A stretch of 64,000 bases of DNA from DRKI01 sp011051875 (GCA_026990385.1 JALXDL010000039.1:8220-72219), one strand, 5' to 3'. Shown: positions 17,983-26,862, counted from the first letter of the stretch. A program made the numbers and translations. Notes: a model not told the origin generated them from the letters alone.

Positions 17983-20385
17983 TCAGTCTCCTTTGAATCG
18001 CCGCAGGCGCAGCGAGTTGGCCACCACCAGCACCGAGCTGGCCGCCATGGCCGTGGCGGCCCAGACCGGGGCCAGCCGGCCGCTGGCGGCCAGGGGCAGG
18101 GCCACCAGGTTGTAGGTAAAGGCCCAGAACAGGTTCAGGCGGATGATGCGCAGGGTGCGGCGCGCCAGCAGCAGGGCCGGCGGCAGTTGCTCCATGTGGT
18201 CATGGACCAGGACCAGGTCCGAGGTGGCCAGGGCCATGTCGGTGCCGCTGCCCATGGCGCATCCTACGGCGGCCTCGGACAGGGCCGGAGCATCGTTGAC
18301 CCCGTCGCCCACCATCAATACTCTCTCCCCTTCTTCCTGCATGGTCCGGATCCGGGCCGCCTTGTCTTCCGGGGCCATGTCGGCCGCATACTCGAGTATC
18401 CCGGTTTCCTGGGCGATTCCTGCCGCGGCCCTGGCATGGTCGCCGGTGAGGAGCAGGGTGCGCAGCCCCATCCGGTCCAGCCGTTGAATCACTGCCGGCG
18501 CTTCGGGGCGGGGCCGGGTGTCCAGGAGCAGGCATCCCATGTAGGTTCCGGCCAGGGCCACGTGCACCTCGGTGAAACGCGTCTTCTCATTTTGCGGCAG
18601 CCGGACGCGGTGCATGGTCATCAGTTCCCGGCTGCCGGCCAGGAGCGGGCCCCCGTCCGTCTCCAGGCGCACGCCCCGGCCCGGGATGTAGGTGGAGCCG
18701 TCTGCCCGGCAGCGGATCCCCTCCTGCCGGGCCCGGGCCAGGATACCGCGGGCAATGGGGTGGGAAGAGCCTGCCTCGGCCTTGGCCGCCAGGGCCAGCA
18801 GCCGCCGGCTGCTGACCTGGAAGGGCACGATCCGCACCACCTGCGGATCCCCCACGGTGAGGGTCCCGGTCTTGTCAAAGGCCGCCACCGTAAGCCGGGC
18901 CGTGGCCTCCAGGGTGTCGCCGCCCCGGAACAGGATGCCCCGGCCGGCCCCCACGCCGGTGGCGACCAGGATGGCGGTGGGGGTGGCCAGGCCGAGGGCG
19001 CAGGGACAGGCGACCACCAGCACCGAGACCGCGTGCAGCAGCGGCCGGACCGGTTCGTGGAGTACCGAGAACCAGTAGATGCCGGTGCCGGCGGCGATGA
19101 GGATGACCACGGGCACGAACAGCGAGGCCACCCGGTCGGCCAATCCCTGCACCGGCGCCTTCCTGTTCTGCGCCTCCTGCGCCATGCGGGCGATGCGGGC
19201 CATGAACGAGCGCGTCGCCGGCCGCACGACCCTGGCCCGGACAGCGGTGGCGATGTTCAGCGCCCCGGAGAGAACGGTATCGCCCCGGTTTTTCCGCACC
19301 GGTGCGGACTCGCCGGTGAGGACCGATTCGTCGACCTCGGTGCCGTGATCGAGCAGGAGTGCGTCCACGGGAAACCGTTCCCCGGGCCGCACCTGGATAA
19401 CATCGTCCCGGCGCAGGGCGCTGCTCTCCACCGGCACCTGTTCGTCGCCCCGCACCAGCCGGGCGGTGTCGGGCGCAAGGCGGAGCAGTGAATCTATGCC
19501 GGCCATGGCCCGGCGACGGGCGCCGTTCTCCAGCAGCCGGCCGAGCAGGATCAGGGTGATGACCATGGCCGAGGTCTCGAAGTAGACCTCGCCACCGGCA
19601 ACCAGGGCGCCGAGGCTGTAGAGGTAGGCGGTGAGCACGCCCAGGGCGATGAGCAGGTCCATGTTCGGGGCCAGGTTGCGCACGCTGCGCCAGGCGCCAC
19701 GGAGAAAGGGGGCACCGGAGAAGAAGACCACCGGCGTGGCCACCAGGCCGGCAAAACCCTGCATCACCTGCCGGGTCGCCGGGTCCATGCCCCGGAAATA
19801 GCCGCCATAGAGGGCTATGGAGTAGCCCATGATCTGCAGGGAGAGAAAGGCGGCGGTGACAAAGCGGATGAGCAGGGCCTTCCACTCCTGTTCCTGCATG
19901 GCCCGGACGGCGTTCTCGCTGTAGGGCCTGGGCGCATAGCCAAGGGTGGCAATGGCGGCAAAGATCTGGCCCGGTGTAACCAGGTCCGGGTCAAAGCGCA
20001 CCTGGCCGCGATGGGTGGAATAGTTGATGGTGGCGGAGCTGATGCCCGGGGTCCGGGCAAGCAGGGTCTCGATGAGCCAGATGCAGGCGGCGCAGCGGAT
20101 ACCGGAGACCAGCAGGGTGATCTCCCGTTCTCCGTCCCGCTCCCTGGTCAGGGAGTCGAGGTATTCGTCGCTGTAGGCAGTGGAAAAGGCGCCGTCCGGT
20201 GTTCCGGGCTCATCCCAGCGCCGTTTGTCGTAAAAGGCGGCAAGACCGGCGCCCCTGATCACGGCGTGGGCCCCCCGGCATCCCTGGCAGCAGAAGTGGA
20301 GTTCCCTGCCGTCCACCCGCTCGACGATCCGCTCCCCGTCCCCGATGGGCAGATTGCAGTGGCTGCAGGTGGCGGGACGGTCCAT
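17983..20385 (-). CDS. ccoI: Copper-exporting P1B-type ATPase CcoI/FixI
   Basis: An 800-residue copper pump supplying the cbb3 oxidase assembly route. The extra N-terminal metal-binding region has CSHC (about 8-11) and CCQGC; it is followed by an HMA domain with GIRCAACIW. Eight membrane segments are expected. P-ATPase signatures are all present: the CPC ion site in VVACPCALGLA, the phosphorylation site DKTGTLT, the P1B marker SSHPIA and the hinge GDGVNDAP. The N-terminal CxxC-type extension is typical of CcoI rather than CopA. It lies between ccoH and ccoS in the leftward operon. Confidence 0.95.
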   Translation of the reverse strand: MDRPATCSHCNLPIGDGERIVERVDGRELHFCCQGCRGAHAVIRGAGLAAFYDKRRWDEPGTPDGAFSTAYSDEYLDSLTRERDGEREITLLVSGIRCAACIWLIETLLARTPGISSATINYSTHRGQVRFDPDLVTPGQIFAAIATLGYAPRPYSENAVRAMQEQEWKALLIRFVTAAFLSLQIMGYSIALYGGYFRGMDPATRQVMQGFAGLVATPVVFFSGAPFLRGAWRSVRNLAPNMDLLIALGVLTAYLYSLGALVAGGEVYFETSAMVITLILLGRLLENGARRRAMAGIDSLLRLAPDTARLVRGDEQVPVESSALRRDDVIQVRPGERFPVDALLLDHGTEVDESVLTGESAPVRKNRGDTVLSGALNIATAVRARVVRPATRSFMARIARMAQEAQNRKAPVQGLADRVASLFVPVVILIAAGTGIYWFSVLHEPVRPLLHAVSVLVVACPCALGLATPTAILVATGVGAGRGILFRGGDTLEATARLTVAAFDKTGTLTVGDPQVVRIVPFQVSSRRLLALAAKAEAGSSHPIARGILARARQEGIRCRADGSTYIPGRGVRLETDGGPLLAGSRELMTMHRVRLPQNEKTRFTEVHVALAGTYMGCLLLDTRPRPEAPAVIQRLDRMGLRTLLLTGDHARAAAGIAQETGILEYAADMAPEDKAARIRTMQEEGERVLMVGDGVNDAPALSEAAVGCAMGSGTDMALATSDLVLVHDHMEQLPPALLLARRTLRIIRLNLFWAFTYNLVALPLAASGRLAPVWAATAMAASSVLVVANSLRLRRFKGD

Positions 20386-20403
20386 GGCCGGATGGGTTCT
20401 GGT

Positions 20404-20850
20404 TCAGGGATTGAGGAGCAGGTGCCGGTTGAGGCGGGCGCCGTTGCGCTCCACTTCCAGCCGGGCCTGGATGGCACCGCTGATCCCTTGCTCCAGGGTG
20501 ACCAGGTAGTGGCCGGGTTCGGTCTCTGCCAGCGGCAGGTAGACATTTTCGGCCCTTCCCGGAATGGCCAGGTAGAGGGAGCCGCGGGCGCCGGTAATGG
20601 CGCGGCCATCGTGGTCGCTGAGGCGGAAGACGAGCCTGCGGCCGTCCAGGGTGGTGTCCAGGTTCCAGCCCAGGACCTCGGCGGCCCTGCGCTCCACCTC
20701 GGTGGAGGTGTACCTGAGTCCCTTGCTGTAGTAGTCGGCATCGGTCACCTGGCTGCCGAGGCCGGCGGCCCGGTGGGCGGCCCAGCCGGAAAAGACCAGG
20801 AATGCCCCGATCAGGAGCAGGATCATGGGGGGATAGATATTGGTTTTCAT
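20404..20850 (-). CDS. ccoH: FixH/CcoH family protein
   Basis: A 148-residue single-span membrane protein (helix about 9-25) with a periplasmic FixH domain. YYSKGLRYTSTEVERRAAEV after the helix and the late GHYLVTLEQG are typical. CcoH/FixH stabilises or assembles the cbb3 complex. The ATG at 20850 starts directly before the helix; a longer upstream frame overlaps ccoG antisense-like sequence and is not used. The gap to ccoG is about 90 bp and to ccoI 18 bp. Confidence 0.88.
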   Translation of the reverse strand: MKTNIYPPMILLLIGAFLVFSGWAAHRAAGLGSQVTDADYYSKGLRYTSTEVERRAAEVLGWNLDTTLDGRRLVFRLSDHDGRAITGARGSLYLAIPGRAENVYLPLAETEPGHYLVTLEQGISGAIQARLEVERNGARLNRHLLLNP

Positions 20851-20941
20851 GATGTTCACACCCCTGTTGCAGTGAGAGGATCCCGGCCGGAGCAGGGAGT
20901 ACGGGCCGGATGGCCGACCATACCATGTTCCGTGCCAGGCG

Positions 20942-22210
20942 TCATGGGATGGTTCGGGTCGGCGGTGACAGCCGGATCCTGGCCGCGGCCACCTGCCGGC
21001 CGGTGTTGTCCATGAGGGAGAAGCGGACGGCATCGTTGCCATGGGGCGGCACAATGAGCACAAAGTCCAACCGCCGATTCTCGCCGGCGGCCAGCCTGGC
21101 CCGGACCTGGCCCTTGAGCTGCAGGGTGGCGCCGGTGGCGGCGTCGCTGGCATGGATGGTATAGACCGCCTGCCGCCTGGAGCGGTTGTTGACCCAGGCG
21201 TTGAAAAAGACACCGGCCCGGCCGTCGGCCAGCGGCCGCCGGGATACGGTATGCGAGACCGCGATCTTGAGGGAGGCCACGGGCCGGTTGTGCAGCAGGT
21301 TCACCAGGAGCAGCAGCAGGCCGAGCAGGGCTGCGGCCGGCAGCAGGACGCGCACGTCCAGCAGGACCCGGACTCCCCTGTCCCGGAGGCCGAAGGTGTA
21401 GCGGATGAGCCCGGCCCTGTTCCGGGGCGCCATGATCCGGCGGCAGGCGTCCAGGCAGCGGGCGCAGCTGATGCATTCCACCTGCAGTCCCTGGCGGATG
21501 TCGATCTCCATGGGACAGGCGCGGACACAGGCACCGCAATCGATGCATTCCTGCCGGACAGCGGGCGGCAGCTGCAGGGTCAGGGTCACCGGGCTGACCA
21601 GGGCGGTCTGGATGCGGCCGTAGGGACAGAATTCCCGGCACAGCAGCCGCCGGACCAGGGCCAGGTCGAGATAGACCAGGAGCGTGACCAGGAGCAGGGT
21701 GCCCCATGCCGCGCCGGGAAGATCCAGGGCTGCGAGGCGGGAGAAAAACTCCCGGGGCGCGATGAAATAGCAGAGCAGGCCCGATGCCGTGGCCATGGCG
21801 ATGGCCAGGAAGACCGGCTGCAGCAGGAATGTCCGGGCCAGGGGCCCGTGCAGCCGGTTGCTGCGTACCCTGAGACCGAGGCGCCCGGCCAGCCATTCGG
21901 CCAGGTCGGACAGGATTGTCTGCGGGCAGAACCAGCCGCACCAGGCCCTGCCCAGGATCACGGTCACCAGGAGAAAGGTGAGGACAAAGAGCAGGATTCC
22001 GAGCAGAACCAGGTAGAGTTCCTCGATCCGCAGGACCTGGCCGAACAGGTAGAGCCGCAGGCCCGGAATGTCGATGCGAACCAGGCTCCCGCCGGCCACC
22101 TCCAGCCAGGGCAGGAGCAGGAAGACCAGGCCGAGGAGCCACTGCAGTCCTGTTCGCCAGGGGCCTATCAGTCGCAAGGTTTTTTGGCCCCGGAAAGAGC
22201 CGTCTGCCAC
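20942..22210 (-). CDS. ccoG: cbb3 oxidase accessory ferredoxin-like protein CcoG
   Basis: A 422-residue membrane-bound iron-sulfur protein, a Cu(II) reductase in characterised relatives, acting in copper delivery to CcoN. The membrane part carries GRAWCGWFCPQTILSDLAEW and REFCPYGRIQ. Two [4Fe-4S] clusters are indicated by CIDCGACVRACP and CISCARCLDAC (about 215-255). The C-terminal periplasmic Ig-like domain spans about 310-422. It starts 11 bp after the CcoP-like segment gene in the same operon. Confidence 0.95.
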   Translation of the reverse strand: MADGSFRGQKTLRLIGPWRTGLQWLLGLVFLLLPWLEVAGGSLVRIDIPGLRLYLFGQVLRIEELYLVLLGILLFVLTFLLVTVILGRAWCGWFCPQTILSDLAEWLAGRLGLRVRSNRLHGPLARTFLLQPVFLAIAMATASGLLCYFIAPREFFSRLAALDLPGAAWGTLLLVTLLVYLDLALVRRLLCREFCPYGRIQTALVSPVTLTLQLPPAVRQECIDCGACVRACPMEIDIRQGLQVECISCARCLDACRRIMAPRNRAGLIRYTFGLRDRGVRVLLDVRVLLPAAALLGLLLLLVNLLHNRPVASLKIAVSHTVSRRPLADGRAGVFFNAWVNNRSRRQAVYTIHASDAATGATLQLKGQVRARLAAGENRRLDFVLIVPPHGNDAVRFSLMDNTGRQVAAARIRLSPPTRTIP

Positions 22211-22221
22211 GGTGTGGATGG

Positions 22222-22467
22222 CTATTGTTGCGGGCCCCGGGCCATGGCCGCTGCCGCCCGCTCCTGGTGGGCCTTCATCTTGGCCTGGAACTCGTCGTGC
22301 GAGCTCCAGCCGCTGAGCAGGTAGTAGGCCATGAACAGGACCGCCCAGACGATGAGGCCGTAATAGAGAATGTTGAAATAGACCGGCGGCCTGTTCTCCC
22401 TGTTTTCCCGGATTCCGTCAAAGGGTTTGTCCTGGATCTCGCCGTGGGTATTTTCTTGCGTTGTCAT
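22222..22467 (-). CDS. CcoP N-terminal membrane segment (FixP_N-like), no heme domain
   Basis: An 81-residue protein corresponding only to the N-terminal anchor of CcoP. It has a polar leader with DGIRENRENRPPVYFN, one transmembrane helix (about 33-53) and a charged tail ending MARGPQQ. There is no CxxCH. In canonical operons this segment is continuous with two cytochrome c domains; here one cytochrome c domain is instead attached to CcoO. The ATG at 22467 follows AGGGAGAG. It lies between ccoQ and ccoG. The assignment rests on operon position and the FixP_N-like pattern. Confidence 0.75.
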   Translation of the reverse strand: MTTQENTHGEIQDKPFDGIRENRENRPPVYFNILYYGLIVWAVLFMAYYLLSGWSSHDEFQAKMKAHQERAAAAMARGPQQ

Positions 22468-22486
22468 GGAAGTCTCTCCCTTGCAG

Positions 22487-22630
22487 TTAATCGTCGTCTT
22501 CAAGCATCCGGTACTTGGCGATCTCGCCTTCCTTTCTGCGCTTTTTGCTGTAGGTGCGCAGAACGATCAGGGCAAAGACCACAAAGAGGCCGAAGGTGAC
22601 GCCGAGATAGAGTATCGATGCCAGGTCCAT
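22487..22630 (-). CDS. ccoQ: cbb3 oxidase subunit CcoQ
   Basis: A 47-residue single-helix protein (helix about 5-24, then YSKKRRKEG). CcoQ stabilises the cbb3 complex. It begins at the base next to the ccoO stop codon, with its GGGAGAAG ribosome-binding site inside the ccoO 3-prime end. The tail reads AKYRMLEDDD, nearly the same as in CcoS of this locus. Confidence 0.85.
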   Translation of the reverse strand: MDLASILYLGVTFGLFVVFALIVLRTYSKKRRKEGEIAKYRMLEDDD

Positions 22631-23506
22631 TTAGTGATCTTCTCCCTGTGCATGGTACTTGATGAAGTTGACCAGTTTCCAGTCCTTGTCCGCGCCGAGG
22701 CTGGAAAAGGCGGGCATGCCGTTGTCGGGAATACCCTTGTAGATGATCTCGAAGAGCTCGTTTTCTTCATAGGCGCTGCCATCCAGCTCCGGCCCGATGT
22801 CCCCTTCCATGTTCTTGCCGTGGCAGGCGGCGCAGTTGTCCTCGTAGAGCCGCTTCCAATGTTCCACGGTTGCACGTTCGGCACCGGCGTAGGGGTTCTT
22901 CAGCTCGCCGACAATGGTGGTGGTACTTGCCTTTTGCCACGGAATCCCGGTGCCGAGCTTCTGCATATAGGCGACGATGGCGTCCATCTCGGTCTTGCCG
23001 GCCAGCCCCTGGATCTCTTCCTCGGTATAGGGGAATCCGAGCACATCCATCTTGTGGCGGATCTCCTGCGGATCGAGCTTGTTGTCCGCCAGCCAGGCGT
23101 AGGCGGGCATGTTGGTGCGCGGCACCATGGAGCGCGGCGAGGCCATGTGCTTGTAGTGCCACTCGTCTGGGTACTTGCCGCCGATGCGGGCAAGGTCGGG
23201 TCCGGTTCGCTTGGAGCCCCAGAGAAAGGGCCGGTCGTAGACGAACTCGCCGCTCTTGGAGTAGTCGCCGTAGCGCAGGACCTCGGCCACCAGGGGACGC
23301 ACGGTCTGGGTATGGCAGTTGTTGCATCCCTCGCGGATATAGATGTCACGTCCCTCCTGCTGCAGGGCAGTGTAGGGGCTGACCGTCTCGATCCGGTCCG
23401 CCTCGGTATTGACCCAGGCAAAGGGCAGCACCATGGTGATCAGGGTGCCGACAAGGATGGCGCCGGTGGCCATAAGCATGAACAGAATCGGTTTCTTTTC
23501 CCACAT
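22631..23506 (-). CDS. ccoO: cbb3 oxidase subunit CcoO fused to a second cytochrome c domain
   Basis: A 291-residue membrane-anchored cytochrome c (anchor about 8-30). The CcoO part has heme site CNNCH at 61-65, the CcoO-typical YGDYSKSGEFVYDRPFLWGS and a distal Met in RTNMPAYAWL. After MQKLGTGIPW (about 190), where ordinary CcoO ends, a further domain carries a second heme site CAACH at 215-219 and GMPAFSSLG with the axial Met. That domain resembles one heme domain of CcoP. The protein therefore should carry two hemes c and pass electrons to CcoN. It overlaps no neighbour; ccoN ends 2 bp upstream. Confidence 0.92.
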   Translation of the reverse strand: MWEKKPILFMLMATGAILVGTLITMVLPFAWVNTEADRIETVSPYTALQQEGRDIYIREGCNNCHTQTVRPLVAEVLRYGDYSKSGEFVYDRPFLWGSKRTGPDLARIGGKYPDEWHYKHMASPRSMVPRTNMPAYAWLADNKLDPQEIRHKMDVLGFPYTEEEIQGLAGKTEMDAIVAYMQKLGTGIPWQKASTTTIVGELKNPYAGAERATVEHWKRLYEDNCAACHGKNMEGDIGPELDGSAYEENELFEIIYKGIPDNGMPAFSSLGADKDWKLVNFIKYHAQGEDH

Positions 23507-23508
23507 GA

Positions 23509-24924
23509 TCAGGCCCTCCCCTCGGCTGCAACGGTTGCGACGGCCGCGTTCTCACCCCTGCGCACCGTCATGACGATGTTGTAGATGAAGACGATGATTC
23601 CGGCCAGGTAGACCAGGCCGCCCGCGGCCCGGATCCACCAGTAGGGATACATCTCGACCATGGTCTCCATGAAGGTGTAGGTCAGGCTGCCGTCCGGGTT
23701 CATGGCGGTCCACATCCCGGCCTGCAGGACCCCGGCGATCCAGAGCGAGATCGACCACATGAGCTGGCCCACCAGGATCAGCCAGAACTGGAGGTTGGCC
23801 AGGGGAATGGAGTAGAGTTCCCGGCCGTAGATGCGCGGCACCAGGTAGTAGATGGAGGCAAAGGCGATCATGGAGACCCAGCCCATGGTGCCCATGTGGA
23901 TATGGGCCGGGATCCAGTCGGTGTAGTGGATGAAGGCGGAGAAGGTCCGGATCGCCTGCATGGGGCCCTGCAGGGTCTGCAGACCGTAGAAGGTGATGCC
24001 GACGATCAGGAACTTGACCAGGTAGTTGTCCCGCATCTGGTGCCACTGGCCGTTCATGGAGAGGTAGCCGTTGAAGACCGAGCCCCAGGAAGGCGCGATC
24101 AGCATGACGGAAAAGGCCATGGCCAGGGTCTGGATCCAGTCCGGGACCGGGGTCCAGAGCAGGTGATGGGCGCCGGTCCAGAGGTACATGAAGATCAGGC
24201 TCCAGAAGGAGATGATGGAAAGCCGGTGGCTGTAGATCGGCACCCGGGTCGTCTTGGGCAGAAAGTAGTAGAACATGGCCAGGGGCGGGGCGGTGAGCGC
24301 CATGGCCACGGCGTTGTGGCCGAACCACCATTCGACGTTGGCGTCATTGGTGCCGGCATAGGCCGAGTAGGACTTGAACAGCGAGACCGGAACCTCGGCG
24401 CCGTTGACGATGTAGAGGATGGCCACGCCGATGATCGAGGCCATCATGTACCAGAGGGAGATGTACATCCGTTCCTCTTTGCGCTTGATGATGGTCATGA
24501 TCACGTTGATGGCAAAGGCCACCCAGAGGATGACCACCATGACGTCGATGGGCCACTCCATCTCGTGGTATTCCTTGCTGGTGGTGTAGCCCAGGAGCAG
24601 GGTCACGGCCGAGGCAAGGATGGTGGCGTTGAAGAACCAGAGCTGGAACCGGGCCAGTGTCGGACTCCAGAGGGGAGTGCGGCACAGCCGTTGCACGATG
24701 TAGAGGAAGGTGGCGAAGATGACCCCGACCCCCCAGCCGTAGATGCCGGCATTGGTGTGGATGGGACGCAGGCGGCCGAAGGTGAAGTAGGGTGGAAAGT
24801 TGAGTGACGGGTTGACCATCTGGAAGGAGACAACTACCCCCACCAGGACGGCGACCAGCCCCCAGACAATGCTCCAGTTGACAAAGCTTCGGACGATGTC
24901 GGTGTCATACCGGGTCTGTTGCAT
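23509..24924 (-). CDS. ccoN: cbb3-type cytochrome c oxidase subunit I
   Basis: Catalytic heme-copper subunit (471 residues, about 12 helices) reducing O2 to water at a heme b3-CuB centre. Ligands are visible: low-spin heme His in RPIHTNAGIYGWG, CuB His in WWFGHNAVAM and TGAHHLLWTP, the cbb3-specific active-site Tyr in YSHRLSIISFW, and heme His residues in AHIHMGTMGW. It is the first gene of the leftward ccoNOQ-P-GHIS operon, with AAAGGAGG before the ATG. Expression is probably oxygen-controlled, but no FNR consensus was seen upstream. Confidence 0.97.
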   Translation of the reverse strand: MQQTRYDTDIVRSFVNWSIVWGLVAVLVGVVVSFQMVNPSLNFPPYFTFGRLRPIHTNAGIYGWGVGVIFATFLYIVQRLCRTPLWSPTLARFQLWFFNATILASAVTLLLGYTTSKEYHEMEWPIDVMVVILWVAFAINVIMTIIKRKEERMYISLWYMMASIIGVAILYIVNGAEVPVSLFKSYSAYAGTNDANVEWWFGHNAVAMALTAPPLAMFYYFLPKTTRVPIYSHRLSIISFWSLIFMYLWTGAHHLLWTPVPDWIQTLAMAFSVMLIAPSWGSVFNGYLSMNGQWHQMRDNYLVKFLIVGITFYGLQTLQGPMQAIRTFSAFIHYTDWIPAHIHMGTMGWVSMIAFASIYYLVPRIYGRELYSIPLANLQFWLILVGQLMWSISLWIAGVLQAGMWTAMNPDGSLTYTFMETMVEMYPYWWIRAAGGLVYLAGIIVFIYNIVMTVRRGENAAVATVAAEGRA

Positions 24925-25011
24925 TCTTTTCCTCCTTTTGGATAACAGTGCACGCTGTCAAGCCTTTCATACCGGTAGTGTACTACAATGTTCCTGATTA
25001 TTTAATGGAAT

Positions 25012-25039
25012 TTATTATCAGACGGGACTGGAAAGTCAA
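25012..25039 (-). promoter_or_regulatory. Predicted sigma70 promoter of the cco operon
   Basis: On the minus strand TTGACT (25039-25034) and TAATAA (25017-25012) are 16 bp apart. This would place transcription start near 25005, about 80 bases before the ccoN ATG. Confidence 0.5.
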
Positions 25040-25087
25040 TAGTTATTATTGCCGTCTGACAGGTTTTTTTCACCTGACGGCTGTCAG
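25018..25087. promoter_or_regulatory. Inverted-repeat cluster overlapping the cco promoter
   Basis: TCAGACGG (25018-25025) and CCGTCTGA (25052-25059) are an 8-bp inverted repeat centred about 34 bp apart, bracketing the predicted -35 box. Further upstream CTGACAG and CTGTCAG form a second pair (about 25056-25087) with CCTGACGG between. The repeated CTGAC/GTCAG theme suggests a regulator binding array; no known consensus matches. Confidence 0.4.
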
Positions 25088-25501
25088 CCAGGAGTTTCCA
25101 GGAGTGAGCCATGAAGGAAGGGGGTGGAGCAGGGACGGCGGGAAAAGAGTGACCAGCGCCATTTCGGTCATGCCGCCTCTCGACGGATTTCGGAACCATG
25201 ATATAATGCAGTAACACAAGCCGGAACCGGGCTGATCCGGAGGCAGGGGACGGGCGTCGGAGCAGCCCTGTGCCGGCGGCGGTATCGGTCGGACTTGCTG
25301 CCGCCGTCATCCGTTCCATTCCCTTCCCCTGCCACCGCCCTGCAGTGTCAGGGTGGGATGTTTTCTGTTTTCATCGTTGGTTGTGCCTGCTGCTGCGGGC
25401 ATGCCGGTTTATCCGGAAATGGCCGCCCGCGGTGTGGCACTGGCGGCGCCATTTTCATGGTTGGTCGAGGCTCGGGCCGCAACAGAACACCGGGAGACAG
25501 C

Positions 25502-26683
25502 ATGTCCAGAATCATTACCATCGCAAGCCAGAAGGGCGGGGTAGGGAAAACTACCACTGCTCTCAACCTGGGATATGGCCTGAGCAGGGTCGGGAAAAGG
25601 ACCCTGGTCATCGACGGTGATCCCCAGGGGGGCCTGACCGCTGCCTGTAACCTGAAAAAGAAGACAGCAAGGGGACTGCTCCATGTTCTGGAGGAGGAGA
25701 TCGACGCAGCCGGCCATCCCGCCGGATTCCTGTTCCATGAAAACCTGGCCATCCTGGGCTCAGGCGCCATTGACGCCAATGACATCTCCCGCCTGGAAGA
25801 GGCGGCAGAGCAGGGGCAACTGGTCCCTGCCATCCAGCGGCTTGCGGCCGGTTTTGAATACGTGCTTCTCGATGCGCCCGTGGGAGTGGGCCGGATAGCC
25901 AGGGCGCTTCTCTCTGCCAGCGATTTCTACCTGATTGTCATCAACTGCAAGGCCGGAACCATGAAGACCCTGCCCCGGATGATGCGGACAGCCGAGTGGG
26001 TCAGGGCAGAGGTCAAACCGGACCTGCGTTTCCTCGGTGTCCTGGTCAACATGTACGATGGTGACAGTTCCCCGGAGAAAAAGATCTATGCCTATTTTAA
26101 GGCCAGCCTGTCCCGGAATTTCTTTTTTGACACGGTCATCCCCCTTGACGACCGATTTGAACGGGCAAGTTTTCATTCCGTTCCCGTGGCCATGCTACGG
26201 CAGGGAGAAAATCCGTTCTTCCCCCATGCGTCGCTGGCCGGGGAACTTCTTGCGAGAACCGCCGATACGGCGGCGCCCGGTGGTCCGGCGCCGGCCGGTG
26301 AAGGCGGGCCGCGCCGGGACGAGGACGATTTCTTCATGGACCGGCTGCAGGAACTGTGCGAGAAAAACGGCTACAGCAGCGCCCTGCTGGCCGACGAGAT
26401 GGGGCTCTCCCTGACGTCCTGCAACTGTACCATCGACACCGATGCCCTTGCGGCCTTCACCTCGGTCCTTGCTGATTCCCTGGAAAAGGCGGAAAGCGTC
26501 CTTGACCAGGAGGACCCAAACAACATCACCCTGGAGGTCAACGAGTCCGACAGGATTATCCTCCATCGTTTCAAGGCCCTGAATTCCACCTACTTCCTGC
26601 TGCTCACCGGTCCCCGGGCCGCTGTTTTTCCCGGAACCATCGAGGAGACGGTTGCGGCGATTCGCGCCCGGCTGACCGGGTAG
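25502..26683 (+). CDS. ParA/MinD-type ATPase with C-terminal Roadblock/LC7-like domain
   Basis: A 393-residue protein. Residues 1-260 form a ParA-family P-loop ATPase: Walker A KGGVGKTT at 11-18, VIDGDPQGG, VLLDAPVGVG, and a VLVNMYDG segment as in partition ATPases. A low-complexity linker (about 265-283, AAPGGPAPAGEGG) leads to a C-terminal domain of about 110 residues (FMDRLQELCEKNGYSSALLA to IRARLTG) with the alternating pattern of Roadblock/LC7 proteins; this domain call is inference. The ATG at 25502 follows GGGAGA. No ParB or parS is nearby, so chromosome partition is unlikely. It converges with an operon encoding another Roadblock protein and a kinase. Confidence 0.75.
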   Translation: MSRIITIASQKGGVGKTTTALNLGYGLSRVGKRTLVIDGDPQGGLTAACNLKKKTARGLLHVLEEEIDAAGHPAGFLFHENLAILGSGAIDANDISRLEEAAEQGQLVPAIQRLAAGFEYVLLDAPVGVGRIARALLSASDFYLIVINCKAGTMKTLPRMMRTAEWVRAEVKPDLRFLGVLVNMYDGDSSPEKKIYAYFKASLSRNFFFDTVIPLDDRFERASFHSVPVAMLRQGENPFFPHASLAGELLARTADTAAPGGPAPAGEGGPRRDEDDFFMDRLQELCEKNGYSSALLADEMGLSLTSCNCTIDTDALAAFTSVLADSLEKAESVLDQEDPNNITLEVNESDRIILHRFKALNSTYFLLLTGPRAAVFPGTIEETVAAIRARLTG

Positions 26684-26710
26684 GGGCGGGTGCAACCGAT
26701 TGCATGATCA

Positions 26711-26860
26711 ATGACTCGTTGTTTTCACATCCTTAAGGCCGTGAATGTGGCGCAGGCGCCCCGTACCCGTGCAGGGCCTGCCGGTTCCCGGCAGGCCCCC
26801 TGGGCGGGCCGATACGACCGTGCAGAGAAGGGGGTGTCTGCGACAGACGAACGTGGGCGG
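26711..26860. repeat. Dispersed repeat family B, copy 1 (inverted, between convergent genes)
   Basis: It starts with the leader ATGACTCGTTGTTTTCACAT (26711-26730), shared with 34827 and 56061. Inverted arms follow: GCGCAGGCGCCCCGTACCCG with TGCAGG on the left, and CCGTGCAGAG then GGGGGTGTCTGCGACAG on the right. In the centre is a perfect 11-bp hairpin, GGGCCTGCCGG (26774-26784) and CCGGCAGGCCC (26788-26798), with a 3-base loop. It fills the gap between the ParA-like gene and the leftward signalling operon and may act as a bidirectional terminator. Confidence 0.6.
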
Positions 26861-26862
26861 CG

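Larger units (their letters stand above)
24925..25501. other. Divergent intergenic region between ccoN and the ParA-like gene
   Basis: The AT-rich half next to ccoN holds a promoter and a set of inverted repeats (listed separately). The GC-rich half next to the ParA-like gene (25200-25500) shows an open frame continuous with that gene, but the residues look unlike a protein domain and I treat it as leader. Confidence 0.4.
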
